Below, one piece after another: positions 26,393 to 38,717 of a DNA stretch of 64,000 nucleotides (within the stretch, counting starts at the first letter, position 1; each line of letters starts with the position of its first letter). The notes under the pieces were generated by a model. The model saw only the letters and a list, made by a program, of their open reading frames with translations, made no database searches and had not been told where the DNA came from. The translations under genes and the position numbers were made by a program. Location of the stretch: contig JAWPGT010000003.1 of the NCBI GenBank assembly GCA_034638255.1, forward strand, positions 434,001 through 498,000, in the 5' to 3' direction. This stretch comes from Coprinus comatus (taxonomy: Eukaryota > Basidiomycota > Agaricomycetes > Agaricales > Agaricaceae).

Positions 26393-28620
26393 AGGGCTTG
26401 AGATCTGGTAATTTTGACAAAGACGAGGCACAAGGAAATGAGAGATGAAGAAATTGCCTTATTAGTAAGCCAGACTCCCATGCCAATCCTGTCAGCCTTT
26501 GACTGTTGTGTTTGTGTCAAGAGCTGCTGATTTTACACTACTCGACCAAGCTTCAAGGAACATTCTCATACCATCATTTGATTTCTGCTCACCCTCACCC
26601 TGATAATCAATCCAGGCACCGGGGGGACTCTCTTGGGACATTTCGACAGGAGGATTGTACAAAGAAGGTGACGGCTTTCAATGAAATATTCCTGTATCCA
26701 AGTACCCTTTCCGGAATATATGGGTCGTTTCAGTGTGTAGGAGAAAACCGTAAACAGAACTCAAATAGTATGACGCCGAGACAACATCTATCTCCAGGGC
26801 GATTGGTTGTCATTTTTGCATTGCATAATTTTATACTGTAAACTAGATATCGGAAAATACGCGTTGATTTGGAGTCAAGGCTGTTATGATATATGATGTC
26901 GTTCGACTGACTAGGGGGTTCAACGAAATAAATGGGCACAACATATGTAGCATAGACCCTTCCCCTGACAACTCATCTCTTCAATTGCGAGTATCTAGCC
27001 GTTCAAGAACCGACCGAAAGCGACGTCACGCGCCCGCCCCACTGTCGAGATCAATGCGGTCATTTATCACTCTTCCCTGACTTTTGCATATATCAAAGTA
27101 AGCCTGAAGCAGTACGTATACCTGACGTATACTCCTATATACCTTTGTAGAGGTTCTGCCACGACATCAAGCTCATTACTTGCGATAACAGCTGGTAAAG
27201 TTTACTGTAATACTCTGAAATGTAATGGTACATTCAACTTTCCGCATGTCTTGATAACACCTTTTCCTTGTTTTTTCTTTTCTTGTGTATTGGAATTTGA
27301 AAGTATATCATAATTACCTTTCTTGGCATTCACTCAGGCTAGAGTACGAACCTGAACATGAGAACTTATAGTCAACGCATTAAAGACAAAAATGGGATGA
27401 TGAGTTTGTGATGAGTAGTGTGGAGTTACAGTGCGCGGTAAAGTTTGATGAATTTATGATGGACTGGAGTAAGATTACTAGAGAGTTGGGCGATTACATT
27501 TTTGAATTCACGACGATCGATGCGAGGGATTCTGTCTCTCTCAACAACAGGCACGCCACTTATAATTTAGTACAGCCAACATGCGTTTCAACTCGGACTC
27601 CAGTGGTAATAGAAAATAATACAGCGGGCGAGAAAACGAAAATAAATATAAAATGTAACCCGACATGCTATTTATTCACAATCTATGGATACCAATCATA
27701 GGATCCTAAATAAGACACCCAGGCTTCAACACATGGATGGTAGTCAGTGCTAAGTAGAGATCAAAAGTTTGTCAGTCAGACTTCTAAGTACTTATTTGTG
27801 GGTGATACATCCATTTTGACCTACGTAGTGACTAAGCTTATGTATTGGATACATGTCGTTTCACGGGGATGTTAACCGCAGCAATGCGGTGTAGTTGTAA
27901 CAATTCGAGTCTGAGGTTACGATACCAAACCAAAATGATATTATCTGAGCTACGGTCTGAGAACACATTTTTCGAGATTATAGCGTAGAAGCCTAGAAGG
28001 AGATTCGAAGGAGACTCGAAGGAGAAAACAAACCTCACAAAGATAAGTTTATCAATCCAACTAAGCAGGTTCACCTCAGTAGGGGCATATGTTAGTTATG
28101 AACGTCTTGATCCACGGGACCACTTCAAGCGCAATGGGCAAGACGGTTGCGAAATTATCACAAAGCGGGACAAGCACTGCCGATTTTCTGCCTAGAAAAG
28201 TAAGTACCTGGATGATACGATATCTAATACTTACTTACGTAGATCTCGGCTTATCCATAATGTCGTACGAAATCTCCGATCTGGACCAAGTGATTTAGTC
28301 CGCAATCTCGGTTGCCTGAAGACAGTTTCAAACTTGGCCAGGGTTTAAAGTAACCTGGATTTCTGAAATTTGACCTTACGACGTATAGCGTATAGTATAC
28401 GATAACTTAATACATGTCATTCTCAGGACTCTTTCAAGTCAGGCACGGTGCGGAATACGTACTTTTTAAGTCCTCCAAACAGGATGCCGGTCACCCTTTT
28501 ACGGTTTCTGGTATTTAAACATTGCGACATAAACGGATTCCATGTAGAGTACCAGCGCTTGTCCATTCGATTATTTATGAACCAAGGAAACGTACGTCGT
28601 TCAAATTATACCACTCTACC
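26393..28620. other. Divergent intergenic region, ligase I / C2H2 factor
   Basis: About 2.2 kb. Open frames up to about 97 codons (for example 27408-27701, plus) have no recognisable domain or splice continuation. A three-unit GAAGGAGAYTC tandem lies at 27996-28028. It probably contains the long upstream region of the C2H2 gene; nothing else is supported. Confidence 0.45.
27996..28028. repeat. Short tandem repeat, 11-bp unit, three copies
   Basis: Units GAAGGAGATTC, GAAGGAGACTC and GAAGGAGAAAA follow one another without spacing. Too short to call more than a minor repeat. Confidence 0.6.
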
Positions 28621-29479
28621 ATGCCCAACCGCCGATCCTATCAGTATCCCTCCGGTGTCAACTGGCACTCCGTATCACCGCCGTCCTACACGTCTAGCGA
28701 GTATTCGACGACGACGTATCAATCCCATACACATACATCTTCGGCACAGACATTTCAAGCACCTGTCTATGAAGATTTGAACTCCCCGGCAAGCGATGGC
28801 GATTACTCTCCTTCATATTACCCGACAAATAACTCCTATAATGCTGCATCCCCTTCATCTGGACAAATGGTTTATTCCCCTGTGAGCCAGCAGGACGATC
28901 ATGTAAACATGCTACATGGAATGCGCCCTACTCATCATCAACAATATTCGAGGTCACACTCAACGCACCCTTATGCAACATCATATACTACCCCTACCAG
29001 TACTCAGACAGACAATTATATGCACTCCTATACATCTAATTCACAACCTCGGGAGAGATCACATTCACAAGCTCATGCATACGTACCACAGCAGACAAAT
29101 AGTCCGTCATACCCGACTCATAATTCATACCCCAACAACGGGATGCATTACCCACCACAAATTCCTCTGACACCAGTGTTGTCTACATCACCTAGCCAGT
29201 ACCCTGCATCCCCTTCCAGACCCTTTTCATGTGATCTATGCACCTTGTCATTCAACCGCCAGCATGATTTGAAACGGCATCGGGAAACGCACACCGGCGA
29301 AAAACCCTACTTTTGCAATGGAGGTTGTGGCAAAACATTTACTAGAAAGGACGCTCTTAAGCGCCATCAGGTAAGCTTGCATTCGAGTAGCTCGGAGGTC
29401 AAAGTGATTGACTATTGACCAATCATCCATCTAGTTGGTGAAGAATTGCGGGAAAGCGGATGAAAATTGGTCTACTTAA
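28621..29479 (+). CDS. C2H2 zinc-finger transcription factor with C-terminal fingers
   Basis: Start MPNRRSYQYPSGVNWHS. The first about 200 residues are very rich in Ser, Tyr, Pro, Thr, His and Gln (prion/activation-domain-like low complexity). Two adjacent fingers close the protein: FSCDLCTLSFNRQHDLKRHR with the linker ETHTGEKPY, then FCNGGCGKTFTRKDALKRHQ. A 64-nt intron (29371-29434, GTAAGC donor, CTAG acceptor) splits the last finger and leads to the short final exon LVKNCGKADENWST, so the true end is 29479 and not the unspliced stop at 29418. The KRHQLVK(N/K)CG ending after two C-terminal fingers is common in Agaricomycete regulators. Target genes are unknown. It converges on the Naa50 gene 250 bp downstream. 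Confidence 0.85.
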
Positions 29480-29732
29480 TGGCCTAGAGCATTCGTAAGT
29501 TTAGTCCCTGATCAAATCGTAACCTGAACTAACTGTTACTGCAGGGTCGAACAGATAATCTCTTTCTTTTTTTCCTTCTTTACTTGTACATCCACATTAC
29601 ATTAATCTATTCGTTTCCATTTTACTTTTTCTAAGAGGTGTTGTGTTTTCCTACTATTGTTTTATGTTCAGTGCTTTGTTTCAATTGTATGTACTTACAG
29701 CAGATCTAGTAATATATTAATCACTTTCTCGG

Positions 29733-30386
29733 TCAAAAACTCTTTTCCAATACCCATGCATCATGAGGCTCAATTTTCCGATAGTAATCCCTCTGTACCT
29801 CAACTTCTTTGAACCCATGACGTTCGTAGAAGTTTTTTGCTGCGTCGTTGGAGACCTGCACATGGAGGTAGATTTTGTCAATTTTGGGTTTGACATGCGT
29901 CTCCGCGGCTTTGATAACTAATTCAAGGCTTTGGGACCCCAGACCTCGAGACCTATATGGCTATAACAGGGAATATGAGTTTTGCGACATTCAATTTGTT
30001 TGATTTGGCTCACAGCCAAGACCCCCATGGTCATGAGATACAGGTGTGTTTGATCATCCTTGGTTTCGAAACGACAGCAAATTGTGCCAACCTGATTGCA
30101 AGATCGGTCTCTGAGAGCTGTGGATAAGTTTAGAGGGGGCATACTGGAATATCATTGTAATAGACTGAAAGTTTGAATCAGCAATAGATGTTATCAAATT
30201 CCATGTACGCGCCATACCAAGTTTACAAAAGCCTTCCACATTGGGTTGCAGGATACCTTGGTAGAATTTCTCGCTGTACCTGATTGGGAATAGAACCGAG
30301 TTGAGTCTGCGGACAGTTCCAAGATTATTGGACGTGATTGACGCGAAAGAAACGCGAGGAGATCGTTTGTTTGGTGACGACGACAT
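29733..30386 (-). CDS. NAA50: Naa50-type N-alpha-acetyltransferase (GNAT)
   Basis: GNAT-fold enzyme that acetylates protein N-termini and, in the family, associates with the NatA complex on ribosomes. The N-terminal exon reads VSFASITSNNLGTVRRLNSV then LFPIRYSEKFYQGIL, matching the Naa50 block (RLN.V.FP..Y..KFY). Spliced exons continue VGTICCRFE, HLYLMTMGVLAPYRSRGLG (the Q/R-x-x-G-x-G/A acetyl-CoA loop, here RSRGLG), KIYLHVQVSND, AAKNFYERHGFKE and EPHDAWVLEKSF before the stop at 29733. Between KLVYYNDIPV and the core is an insert of about 15 residues (CPLNLSTALRDRS) that may instead be retained intron; this join is the weakest. Start at 30386. Naa50 is preferred over Naa10/Naa60 because of the FP..Y..KFY and YLHVQVSN motifs. 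Confidence 0.85.
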
Positions 30387-33144
30387 CGACGATATAGGTG
30401 AAGAACCAGGCGTGGGAGTGTAACTTGAAGATCAAAAGCAAATCAAACGCGCCTTTATCCTCAAACGGCATAAAATCATTTTACAACCCCGCATTTCGGG
30501 CATTTCGCGCTCGCTAACATCTGCCAATCTGCTCTGGGCCCTTCATTTCCCTTGTATCTTGGTGCTTCTCAGGGTGACAAAAAAGCCCCTGTCTTCTATA
30601 GCAACCCTAGTACCAGATTCACCAGATCTCAACACTCCTGTTCCCGTGTCAAACCTATGCACTAGTGTTAACACCTCAAAGTAGCTGCGGTGTTTCCCCT
30701 GGAATCGGTCGTTTCAAGTGCTCCATGGGACTTCTAACGTGCTTCCCCAAAGCCTAAAGTGATTGAAATCCGGTTGTTCTGAAAATACGATGATTAGCCC
30801 ATCACTGGCCAAACAGCCATGAATATGTCATGACCAATCCCAATTATTGGTCTTTCTATATACAATACGCCGCGTTGGTGTAGCAACCAGCTCTGTAACT
30901 GCATTTCGGGACCGTTGCGATTCTGAATTTATCCCGCAATTCACGCTCGGATACTCGAGTAAGTGATTTCGGTTGATCGAGCTCGCTTTCCAACGCGTCT
31001 GGTCGCCCCCCTTCTCCTGTACTAAACAGAAGGCAGGCATGTGACAACCTTGATACCAGCTCGTTGCTTTTGCTTGACTAGAAGATTTGACACGCTATGC
31101 TCGGAACCCACATACGCCTATCTAGGATTCTTTGGCATTGAGTTTCCAAAGCGGAGAAAGTGTAACAATCTTATCCTCATAATCTGCGCACCATTGCCAT
31201 CAGTCAAGTCATATGAATGTACTTATTAGGATGAAAATGCCCCTTTGCTCCCAAAAGATGACTTAGACGGCAAAGTGCCATGATGCTTGTGAGAGCATCA
31301 TTTCCTTTTTTTTTTCGGGTTAGAAAGACACCTAAAACAGCGCAAGAATATTTGCGACTTAGGCGAGAAACTACTCGCGCTTTGTCGCCATGAAAATTAA
31401 AAACTTCATCACGATCTTCCTATTAGACGACAGAAGGGGACACCCGGGTGTCACATCTTCATGTCGTCACCACTATTGGCTGGAAAGGTTGCTTCAATCA
31501 TCATTTTTTAATTCTATCTTTAAATTGATTCGGTTTCCGGTTGGGTATCTTCAACGAGGCTACTCCGCGTGCCATGGCAGTGCAACGAAGGATTGAACTT
31601 CATCGTCCCAAACTTATGGACAAAAATTCTCCCAGAATCCGAAACCACGGTGATCTACAGAACCATACCGTAGCCCGATAATATCGCCTATGACCTTAGG
31701 CACCGAGAAGCTTTTGGCATGGTACATAACTTGTACATGACATCTGACATTAATTATTTAGTAACCTCCTACTTTACGCAAGTAACCTTTGACCGAACCA
31801 GTCTAGCGTTCAGAAGCGGGTAAATGTTGGAAGGGACATGTGTTGTGTAGTAATACCATTTTTCGGCATTGATGAATACCTCGTCGAACGGAATACATAT
31901 TATGATAAGCATGTATGGCAGATATCCTTGGTGACTATTTCGGTGCCTTCTTGAACTTGAAGCTTCCAGTTCAGCCACCCTTCTATATTATCATCTGTGC
32001 CATCAACGGAGAATCGGAGGCTAAAGAACCAAGAATGAGCCAAATTTCTTAATTTCAACTACAGGAAAATCCTTACACAATTTTGATAAAGTTTCTTCAT
32101 GGACGTGAGGACACGAATATAATAACGTTTGAATCTATTTTCAGTCGCTTACATATTTTGATCTTCTCCGCTGATTCCAGGGCTGATCCTAGTGTTCACA
32201 TGATATTGAGGTGCTCGATTAGGGACAGCTCGCCATTGAGCAATTCCCATTCAATCCGCATAACTTTGTTAAACCACGCAAGAAAAAAAGAATATTGAAA
32301 TGAATAAGTTTTAACTGGATTTCTAAGATCTGAATTTACTACTAAGCCTCACCGGCCTAATGTTACATTACAATTACCGTCTTAGCGTCCGGCATTCGCC
32401 ATACGTAGTACTACTTACTTCGGATTTTACATCTATACTTATTTAAGAATGAAAGGCGGCAATGGCAGTGATACGTTTGTAAATTGTATTCTTAGTACAT
32501 CTATATAACACCTTGGCGAGAAACATGGGTAGACAGTATACGGTGATAGTATCGTTTCAAGTCTTCGATAATTGATGTCCGTTCGATTCGTGGAATCCTG
32601 AGACCTACCGACTTTCACTGGAAACAGAGATGGAGACAAAAGAGTATACCATGGTTCGAAAATGCTCACCACCCCATACGTACAAACTGATCGATTTTTC
32701 GAAAGATGCTCCTGCCTGTGGGAATACATACATAGGCACCTCCTGTACGTACACGAGAATGGAGACCATTATCAATTGATTAATTGCGAATGATATATTT
32801 GATTACTGAATATGATATTGAATCACTAGTAGGTAATCTCCATCACACCTGATAGAAGTTTCTTGCACGGTTCAGTACACAGGAGCAAAACGCGTCGATG
32901 CACATAATTTATATATTGTGATGATCGACATAGATACATTATGGCAGCCTGGTATAAATGTTATCGCAAGGTGTTGTGGTACATATCAACAAGTAAATGC
33001 CTTCCATACGACATATATGTAGTGTTTGGGGAACTGTTTGCATAAATAAGATTTTGGTAAATTATTGGACAGAGTACTGAAGCGCTGGGTACATCAGCAG
33101 GATTACGTGGAACTGCCGACTATATGCACATACCAGGAAGCAAT
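30387..33144. other. Intergenic, 2.8 kb, no supported gene
   Basis: Small open frames only. A minus-strand segment at about 31,910-32,025 has coding-like composition (see findings) but could not be extended into a gene. No clear terminal repeats or transposase signatures. Confidence 0.4.
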
Positions 33145-33756
33145 TCAAGAAGCTATTCCTTTTCGTCGAATCGAGTTTTTCCACTTTGGCTTTTTTAGTG
33201 TGCGTTGTAGCTTTTCGAGGTATACATCGTCGTAACTTCGAAAAACACAACTGCCGAGCTCTTCATCATATTCTTCCATTCTCGCCCAGATACAGTGCCA
33301 GCGTGGGGTTTCTCCTGCAAACTTGAATGCAACAGCAAGATGCTTTTGGTCCCAATAGACAGCACTTGATGGAGATTTTGCATTTTTGCAGTCAAACGCG
33401 CTGTCCTGAAGGGTTACTAGTGTGCAGTCGAGGACCTCCAGATTCAATGCCTCGTCCTTGGAGAGTATAGAATCAAAGCCGACGTCCATTTCCAATTGTT
33501 TGGGTATGCCGCGATGAGCTGGATCGTAGCCATCCACAAGGACCTGTACAGTAGTATTATCGGCGAAGTCAAGTGTCACTGTGGGATGCACTGGAGAACG
33601 ACGGGCGCGTTGGAGAGTCTTTCCAACAACCTCATTTGGATCTATACTGCGGATATGTGAGTGGCGGAAGAAAATGGGGAAGGAGAGGACGTACCCGATG
33701 TGATTGAACTGCGGGCGACGTCGAGGATGGGTGGATGGACGGAGAGAGTCAGACAT
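33145..33756 (-). CDS. Hypothetical protein, unknown function
   Basis: Two-exon gene of about 187 residues after removal of a 48-nt intron (GTACGT donor, CCGCAG acceptor) near 33,645-33,692, whose length is a multiple of three so the unspliced frame also stays open. The spliced start reads MSDSLRPSTHPRRRPQFN then HIGIDPNEVVGKTLQRAR. The rest, for example TVTLDFADNTTVQVLVDGYD and WDQKHLAVAFKFAGE, alternates beta-strand-like segments, with a basic tail (LKKPKWKNSIRRKG). No signal peptide or membrane span. Family not recognised. Divergent from the MAPKK gene, with only 77 bp between start codons. Confidence 0.65.
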   Translation of the reverse strand: MSDSLRPSTHPRRRPQFNHIGYVLSFPIFFRHSHIRSIDPNEVVGKTLQRARRSPVHPTVTLDFADNTTVQVLVDGYDPAHRGIPKQLEMDVGFDSILSKDEALNLEVLDCTLVTLQDSAFDCKNAKSPSSAVYWDQKHLAVAFKFAGETPRWHCIWARMEEYDEELGSCVFRSYDDVYLEKLQRTLKKPKWKNSIRRKGIAS

Positions 33757-33833
33757 TGTGGAAGATTAAGTGTTGGCCCAAACAAGGACCCGCAATCAAG
33801 TCACGCCTTCATCACTTCTTACCATCTTCCTCC
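33757..33833. promoter_or_regulatory. 77-bp divergent promoter region
   Basis: The start codons of the minus-strand unknown gene and the plus-strand MAPKK are 77 bp apart, so both promoters and 5' leaders must overlap each other or the neighbouring coding region. No TATA element is visible in the gap. Confidence 0.5.
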
Positions 33834-35206
33834 ATGGCCATGAAACCAGCCCGTCCATTCGGTCCCCGTCCTCGAGGGCCAAAACTAGGCCTCGAGCTCC
33901 CAAGTCACTCCGGCCCTGGCTACTACAATGGTCCCGTCCTTGCTGAGACTCAGGAAGAGCAAGTCACCGTCAGACCATCAACCACAACTTGTGTGCCCCT
34001 AAACAGCGTGAAGAGCGATATTACGGAGATCATCGAGGGTATCAAAGGTCTAAACACCTCAAAGACACATCATGAGGACGACGCTATACATGACCCTGAT
34101 GTCTCTCAACATCTAGGCACATTCTCCGATGACAACGTCGAGGAGCTGCAGCGCTTAGGCGAAGGCGCTGGCGGTGCCGTTCACAAAGTGAGGGATAAGA
34201 GATCAGGGAACATCATGGCCCGGAAGACCATTACGACCAGGGAAGCGCCCAGACAACTCTTGCGTGAGGTCAGGATCATGACCAGTACCCGCCACAAAAA
34301 CATCATTCGCTTCTACGATGCCTACATCTCACCATCTACCACCGAGGTCAAGATTATGATGGAGTATTGCGAAGGTGGTAGTTTAGAGTCCGTTGGAAAA
34401 CGCATTAAAGAGTGCAGCGCAGTCATTGGAGAAAAGATCGCACGTAGACTGGCTGAAGGGGTGAGCATATCTAGATTTACCTCTTCCTTCATCAATAACC
34501 GTTTGTTTCCACAGATTCTACAAGGTCTTGCATACTTACATTCAAAACGATTGATTCATCGAGATATCAAACCTTCTAATATACTGCTCACTAAAGAGGG
34601 CATAGTAAAACTATGCGACTTTGGCGTTTCCGGCGAGCTGGTCGACTCTATCGCTGGTACTTTCACGGGAACAAGTTTCTATATGGCTGTTCGTGTCTCC
34701 TACTTTAGGCCGCCATATTGATCTTAACAACACATTGTAGCCAGAACGAATTTCAGGAGAAACATATACTATTCGATCTGATGTATGGTCAACTGGTATC
34801 ACCCTCCTTGAGTTGGTCCAGAATCGCTTTCCTTTCCCTAATGACCTTGGCCCTATCGATTTGATGATGCATATAACCCGCAATGAGGTATTGTCAATGG
34901 TTCCTTGAAACGATTGCATACTTATCATTATTCTAGCCTCCCCGTCTCGAGGATGATGGTGATGTACATTGGTCTGACAAAATGAAGGACTTTATTAAAC
35001 AAACGTAGGTATTGTGCATCATGATCATCGCGAAGCATGTCTCAATCTTCGTTGTCAGACTGATCATTAATCCCCGTACCCGGCCAACACCTGAAGACAT
35101 GTTGCGTCATGAGTGGATAGTCCTCACCTTTACCGAAGAAGTGAACATGGCCAAATGGATTTCCGACGTCTACAGTTGGCCAAAGAGAAGGTCTGGCGAC
35201 CAGTGA
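33834..35206 (+). CDS. MAP kinase kinase, Mkk1/2 (cell-wall-integrity) type
   Basis: Dual-specificity kinase of the MAPKK family. N-terminal Pro/Arg-rich region ([20 protein letters not shown]) precedes a kinase domain with LGEGAGGAV, catalytic lysine in ARKTI, an [12 protein letters not shown] hinge, HRDIKPSN and [17 protein letters not shown] continuing [10 protein letters not shown]. The activation segment contains the MAPKK S-x3-T pattern (SIAGT), and [14 protein letters not shown] is closest to yeast Mkk1/Mkk2 rather than Pbs2 or Ste7. After an intron at about 34,688-34,740 the frame resumes [20 protein letters not shown], then [20 protein letters not shown] and [15 protein letters not shown] before the stop at 35206. 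Four or five introns. Such kinases link Bck1-type MAPKKKs to the Slt2/Mpk1 MAPK in cell-wall stress; that placement is by similarity. A polybasic docking site is only weakly apparent at the N-terminus. Confidence 0.9.
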
Positions 35207-38200
35207 GTCACAGCGAGTTATATCATCCGTTGTTAGTATCTCACGGTTTTACCTCAGCTCCCAATCTAGACCAACATCTAGCAGAACTGGTTCTTTCCAC
35301 TCAAGCCGTGATTGAGCCAGTGACAAGGACCATTTTTCAAATACTTACGGAGAGTATTTTTTTTTCTTTTCCAATTCCCGTTTGCGGTTAATCCTGTTTT
35401 CTTTTTTGATTGTCAATGCTTCAGTCTTATTCTCGCATCTATCGATATACCATCTCCGCATTCTGCATTTGTTCCATTGTTTGATTGCTGTCGTTTTCAC
35501 CCATTAATTCTTTCCCCCCGTTCTGCGATTAGTTTTTACCTGCTCGAGACACATGTAAACCCGCAGAAGTTCCTAAACGTCTAGATAGTGATAGTGAGCA
35601 AATTTTGGATCAGGGATATGGAATGTACTACTGTTTGTACAATAACGGACAATTACCTGGCTGCAGTCCAATATAACTTTTTCAGCGTAGGCCTGATAAA
35701 TGTCTTACCTCGTGTAGCTATATTCCAATTGTGGCCTTCCCGCGGACTAGACGGATCACAGAGCAAAGATATCAATACCATTCAACTCAGGTTTAAGTTT
35801 GCTTCCAGACCAAGATATATCCCTGTTGGGATGTACACACCCCGAGGGAATTGCTCGGACCAACCCAGTCTATCTCAGAGGTAAGAAGCGAGTGTTAAAC
35901 ATTTTAGTGTCAATGCAAAATGGAAATGTAGCCCCAAGTTCCCCCTTCTCACTTTCTTTGAAGATTACGAATAAGCGCTGCCGAGTAATTCTCGCCAACG
36001 ACTTGAGTTTAATTCGAGGAGTAAGGCGGTTGTGATTAAATTGGATTAAGAATTACCCACTTCTGAGATATTTCGCGCCATTGACTTCCCTTTGGAGGTA
36101 CCGAAGGAACGATCGAATTCATTGAAATTTGATACACGTTTCTCAGTGTCCCTGTACATCCTCATATCCTGAATCAGGATTCTGTGGATCCGAGCTTCAA
36201 GAAAAAACTTGTGTGTAATTCTGAAATTTATCATGATGTGTAGATAAGTAATGGAGGTACGGAAATAAAAGCTTCTGCATTTCATATTTTTAGTTTCACT
36301 GGATCATAAGATAACTAGGATATAGTGAAACAAGAATTATTACATTCTTTCAACTTTCATTTCCTCGTAGAATAGACGAGATCAAATCTGAGCATCTGAG
36401 CACGCAGTAGATAGAATCCAAGATCGGCGAAAGCTAACACCTGCTAACATACTTCCGAGAACATGTGTCTCGGATACGCGGATGAATGGTTGTCAAGATG
36501 TTGATGTTTGTCGAGTGTCATATAGATAGAGATGAACGTAGAACTGGTATAGGCCAAACGAGAAGATTATTGGAAGTACGAGTTGGTGGCCCCGAGTTAC
36601 TAGTTCTCGGTATAACATCTCTGTCTTTACATCTATATTCTCGTTCCGCGGACAGAAAGAGGTCACTAGGCACCCTCGGCTACACATATGGAGAACTTGT
36701 GTGTGAGTATGAGTATGTTTGTGTGCGAACAACAGTAACACTTGATGACGAGAAACCCGTTAAAGAACATCAAAAGTTCGGAATGCGCATCCGAACATGA
36801 GGACGGGTTGACTCCCTGTGGTAGTCTACAGCGAAGCATTTGTGGATAGTTTATCAAAGTGTACCTACTAGGGACTTCTGAAGATTTGAGTGCTGAACGG
36901 TGATCGCAGTTTGCGGAGTTTACCTGCAAGCGAGTGATGGAGTTGGCTAGCGAAGTTCACAGAGTAAGTTAGTCATGACACAGCTAGGAGCTGACCTACC
37001 ACAGAGAGGCGATCACTGAGTTAGTCCACGGTTGTCGAAGTGGTGGCAGTGTAGTTTCATCAGAATTAGTCGCCGGCTGCAAAATATACAGTACCTTCTG
37101 TCTTCCACTAGCGATGTATTTCTTTCGTACTTGTAGCTGAAGCGAGACACCCAGGTGATAAATAAACACCAGCGCAGTGGAGAGAGAGCTAACCAGGCAC
37201 TCCGAGTAACACGAATGTATCATATCACCTGTGCTACCGTCTATGCAATTCATTCTCTAAATTACTGCCACCTTCTCATCAATTATGCCACTCGTACTTC
37301 TCTCCGATTTTAAAGGACGTCCAATAATTTATTCTTTGAGAGACTATTAGTCTCGTGTGGCTCTCCGTTTTCCGCCATATATTGAAAGAAAGCTCTCGTT
37401 GCACAGATAGCGGCGGGTTCATGGTGGGACCAATTGTGGGTATGTCCACTGGCAGAGGGTTCTGAATGTTCGGTCCGAAATACTAGGTGACGTACAGTAC
37501 TTCGACGGTACAATGAACAGTCACGTTGGTTCAATGTCTGATGGTTTACGTGGGTCGACGATAAAATGAGCAAAAAAGTAATCGCAGTGAGATCCTCGGT
37601 GTCATGAAAGACACTGATTTCCTCGGTGAAGTGATAACCAACTAGAGACAAACAAATGATATGTTATCAATTCCCTCGGTTTTCCTATTTCACAATGACC
37701 TCACAGGGTTTCTGAGCGCAGGCTTGAGAGATATCCCACGTCATAGGGGCTTCTGGTCTCCAACCAGATCAGGAGTTTCGTCCAAGTAAAGAGTCGACGT
37801 TTTACGCCTTACAACATGTTTAGGTTAACAGAAGCAGCGAGATTTATCCATTTTATTTTATTTTATTATTTCCTGGTTGGTCATGGCTCCCACATGACAA
37901 GTGACTTCTGGTGCGAATACCATTTTTTTTTTCTGATGCGGTATAATTCCTGACATACGACCGTCGAGAACACGGTTGCGATCAATTCATTTGTTTTGTT
38001 TGCGCTTCCACGGGGAGAGGTGTTGCAAGAGTTCTAGTCACGTTTGATCTCCTGACCCGCGGCGGTGGAGATAGCAACATCCTGCTGACCCTAGGAGCTC
38101 ACCGATGGCTATAATAGGTATGTTCCATTTGAATACGAGTCCAATGGTCGAAATATTGCGCCCGGGTAGATACTCAAACTACGAGAGGGAGAGTAGAACT

Positions 38201-38717
38201 TTTCACAGTTTCTTGTCACAAGTGAATAACCTGCTGACGGACTTTGGGAGCTTCGACATTTAGCTGATCGGAACAACTCGGCCCCTCCGATCCCTTCCTT
38301 ACTTGGTTATTTTACATTGAATTCTCAAAAGAAGATGTTCCATGGACTTTTGATATTTACAAGTGGATTTCCCCAACAGTGCATGTTTCTCCAACATAGC
38401 TGAATTTTATCCATGCATAACAACTCCGTCGCTAAATATACCCATGTCTTCTGTGCTGAGAGAAGGGGCTGAGGTACCTGTTAGAGATCCAAAGAATCAC
38501 GTATACAAAAATTACAGATCCCCACGCACATGGAAGAAGTTGCAAGTCCTAGGATTATGTGCACAGGCCGACGACCCTGAGATCTGATGAGGTCGGTGAT
38601 CCACCCCGATTGGCGACCCGTCAGGTTGGTCCAAATAGATGTGCTCTTTCCAAAACATTTATAAATGCTACGCGAAGGCACATTGGTCAAAAAGTTCCCC
38701 CCCGTCTTCTTAGAGCC
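35207..38717. other. Intergenic, 3.5 kb, no supported gene
   Basis: Open frames at 35588-35884, 36486-36800, 36996-37253 and elsewhere have no domain, no codon bias I can recognise and no convincing splice partners. A TTTTA-rich stretch lies near 37,850-37,870. This is the largest gap in the window. Confidence 0.4.

Noticed and set aside
27408..27701. 97-codon plus-strand open frame
   Set aside because: No domain, no splice partners and average composition for intergenic DNA; it could be chance.
29371..29418. Unspliced end of the C2H2 gene
   Set aside because: Reading through the GTAAGC donor breaks the finger; splicing to 29435 gives the usual KRHQLVKNCG ending.
36486..37253. Open frames on both strands in the 3.5-kb gap
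   Set aside because: No family resemblance; a hydrophobic stretch on the minus strand is too short and isolated to be a receptor.
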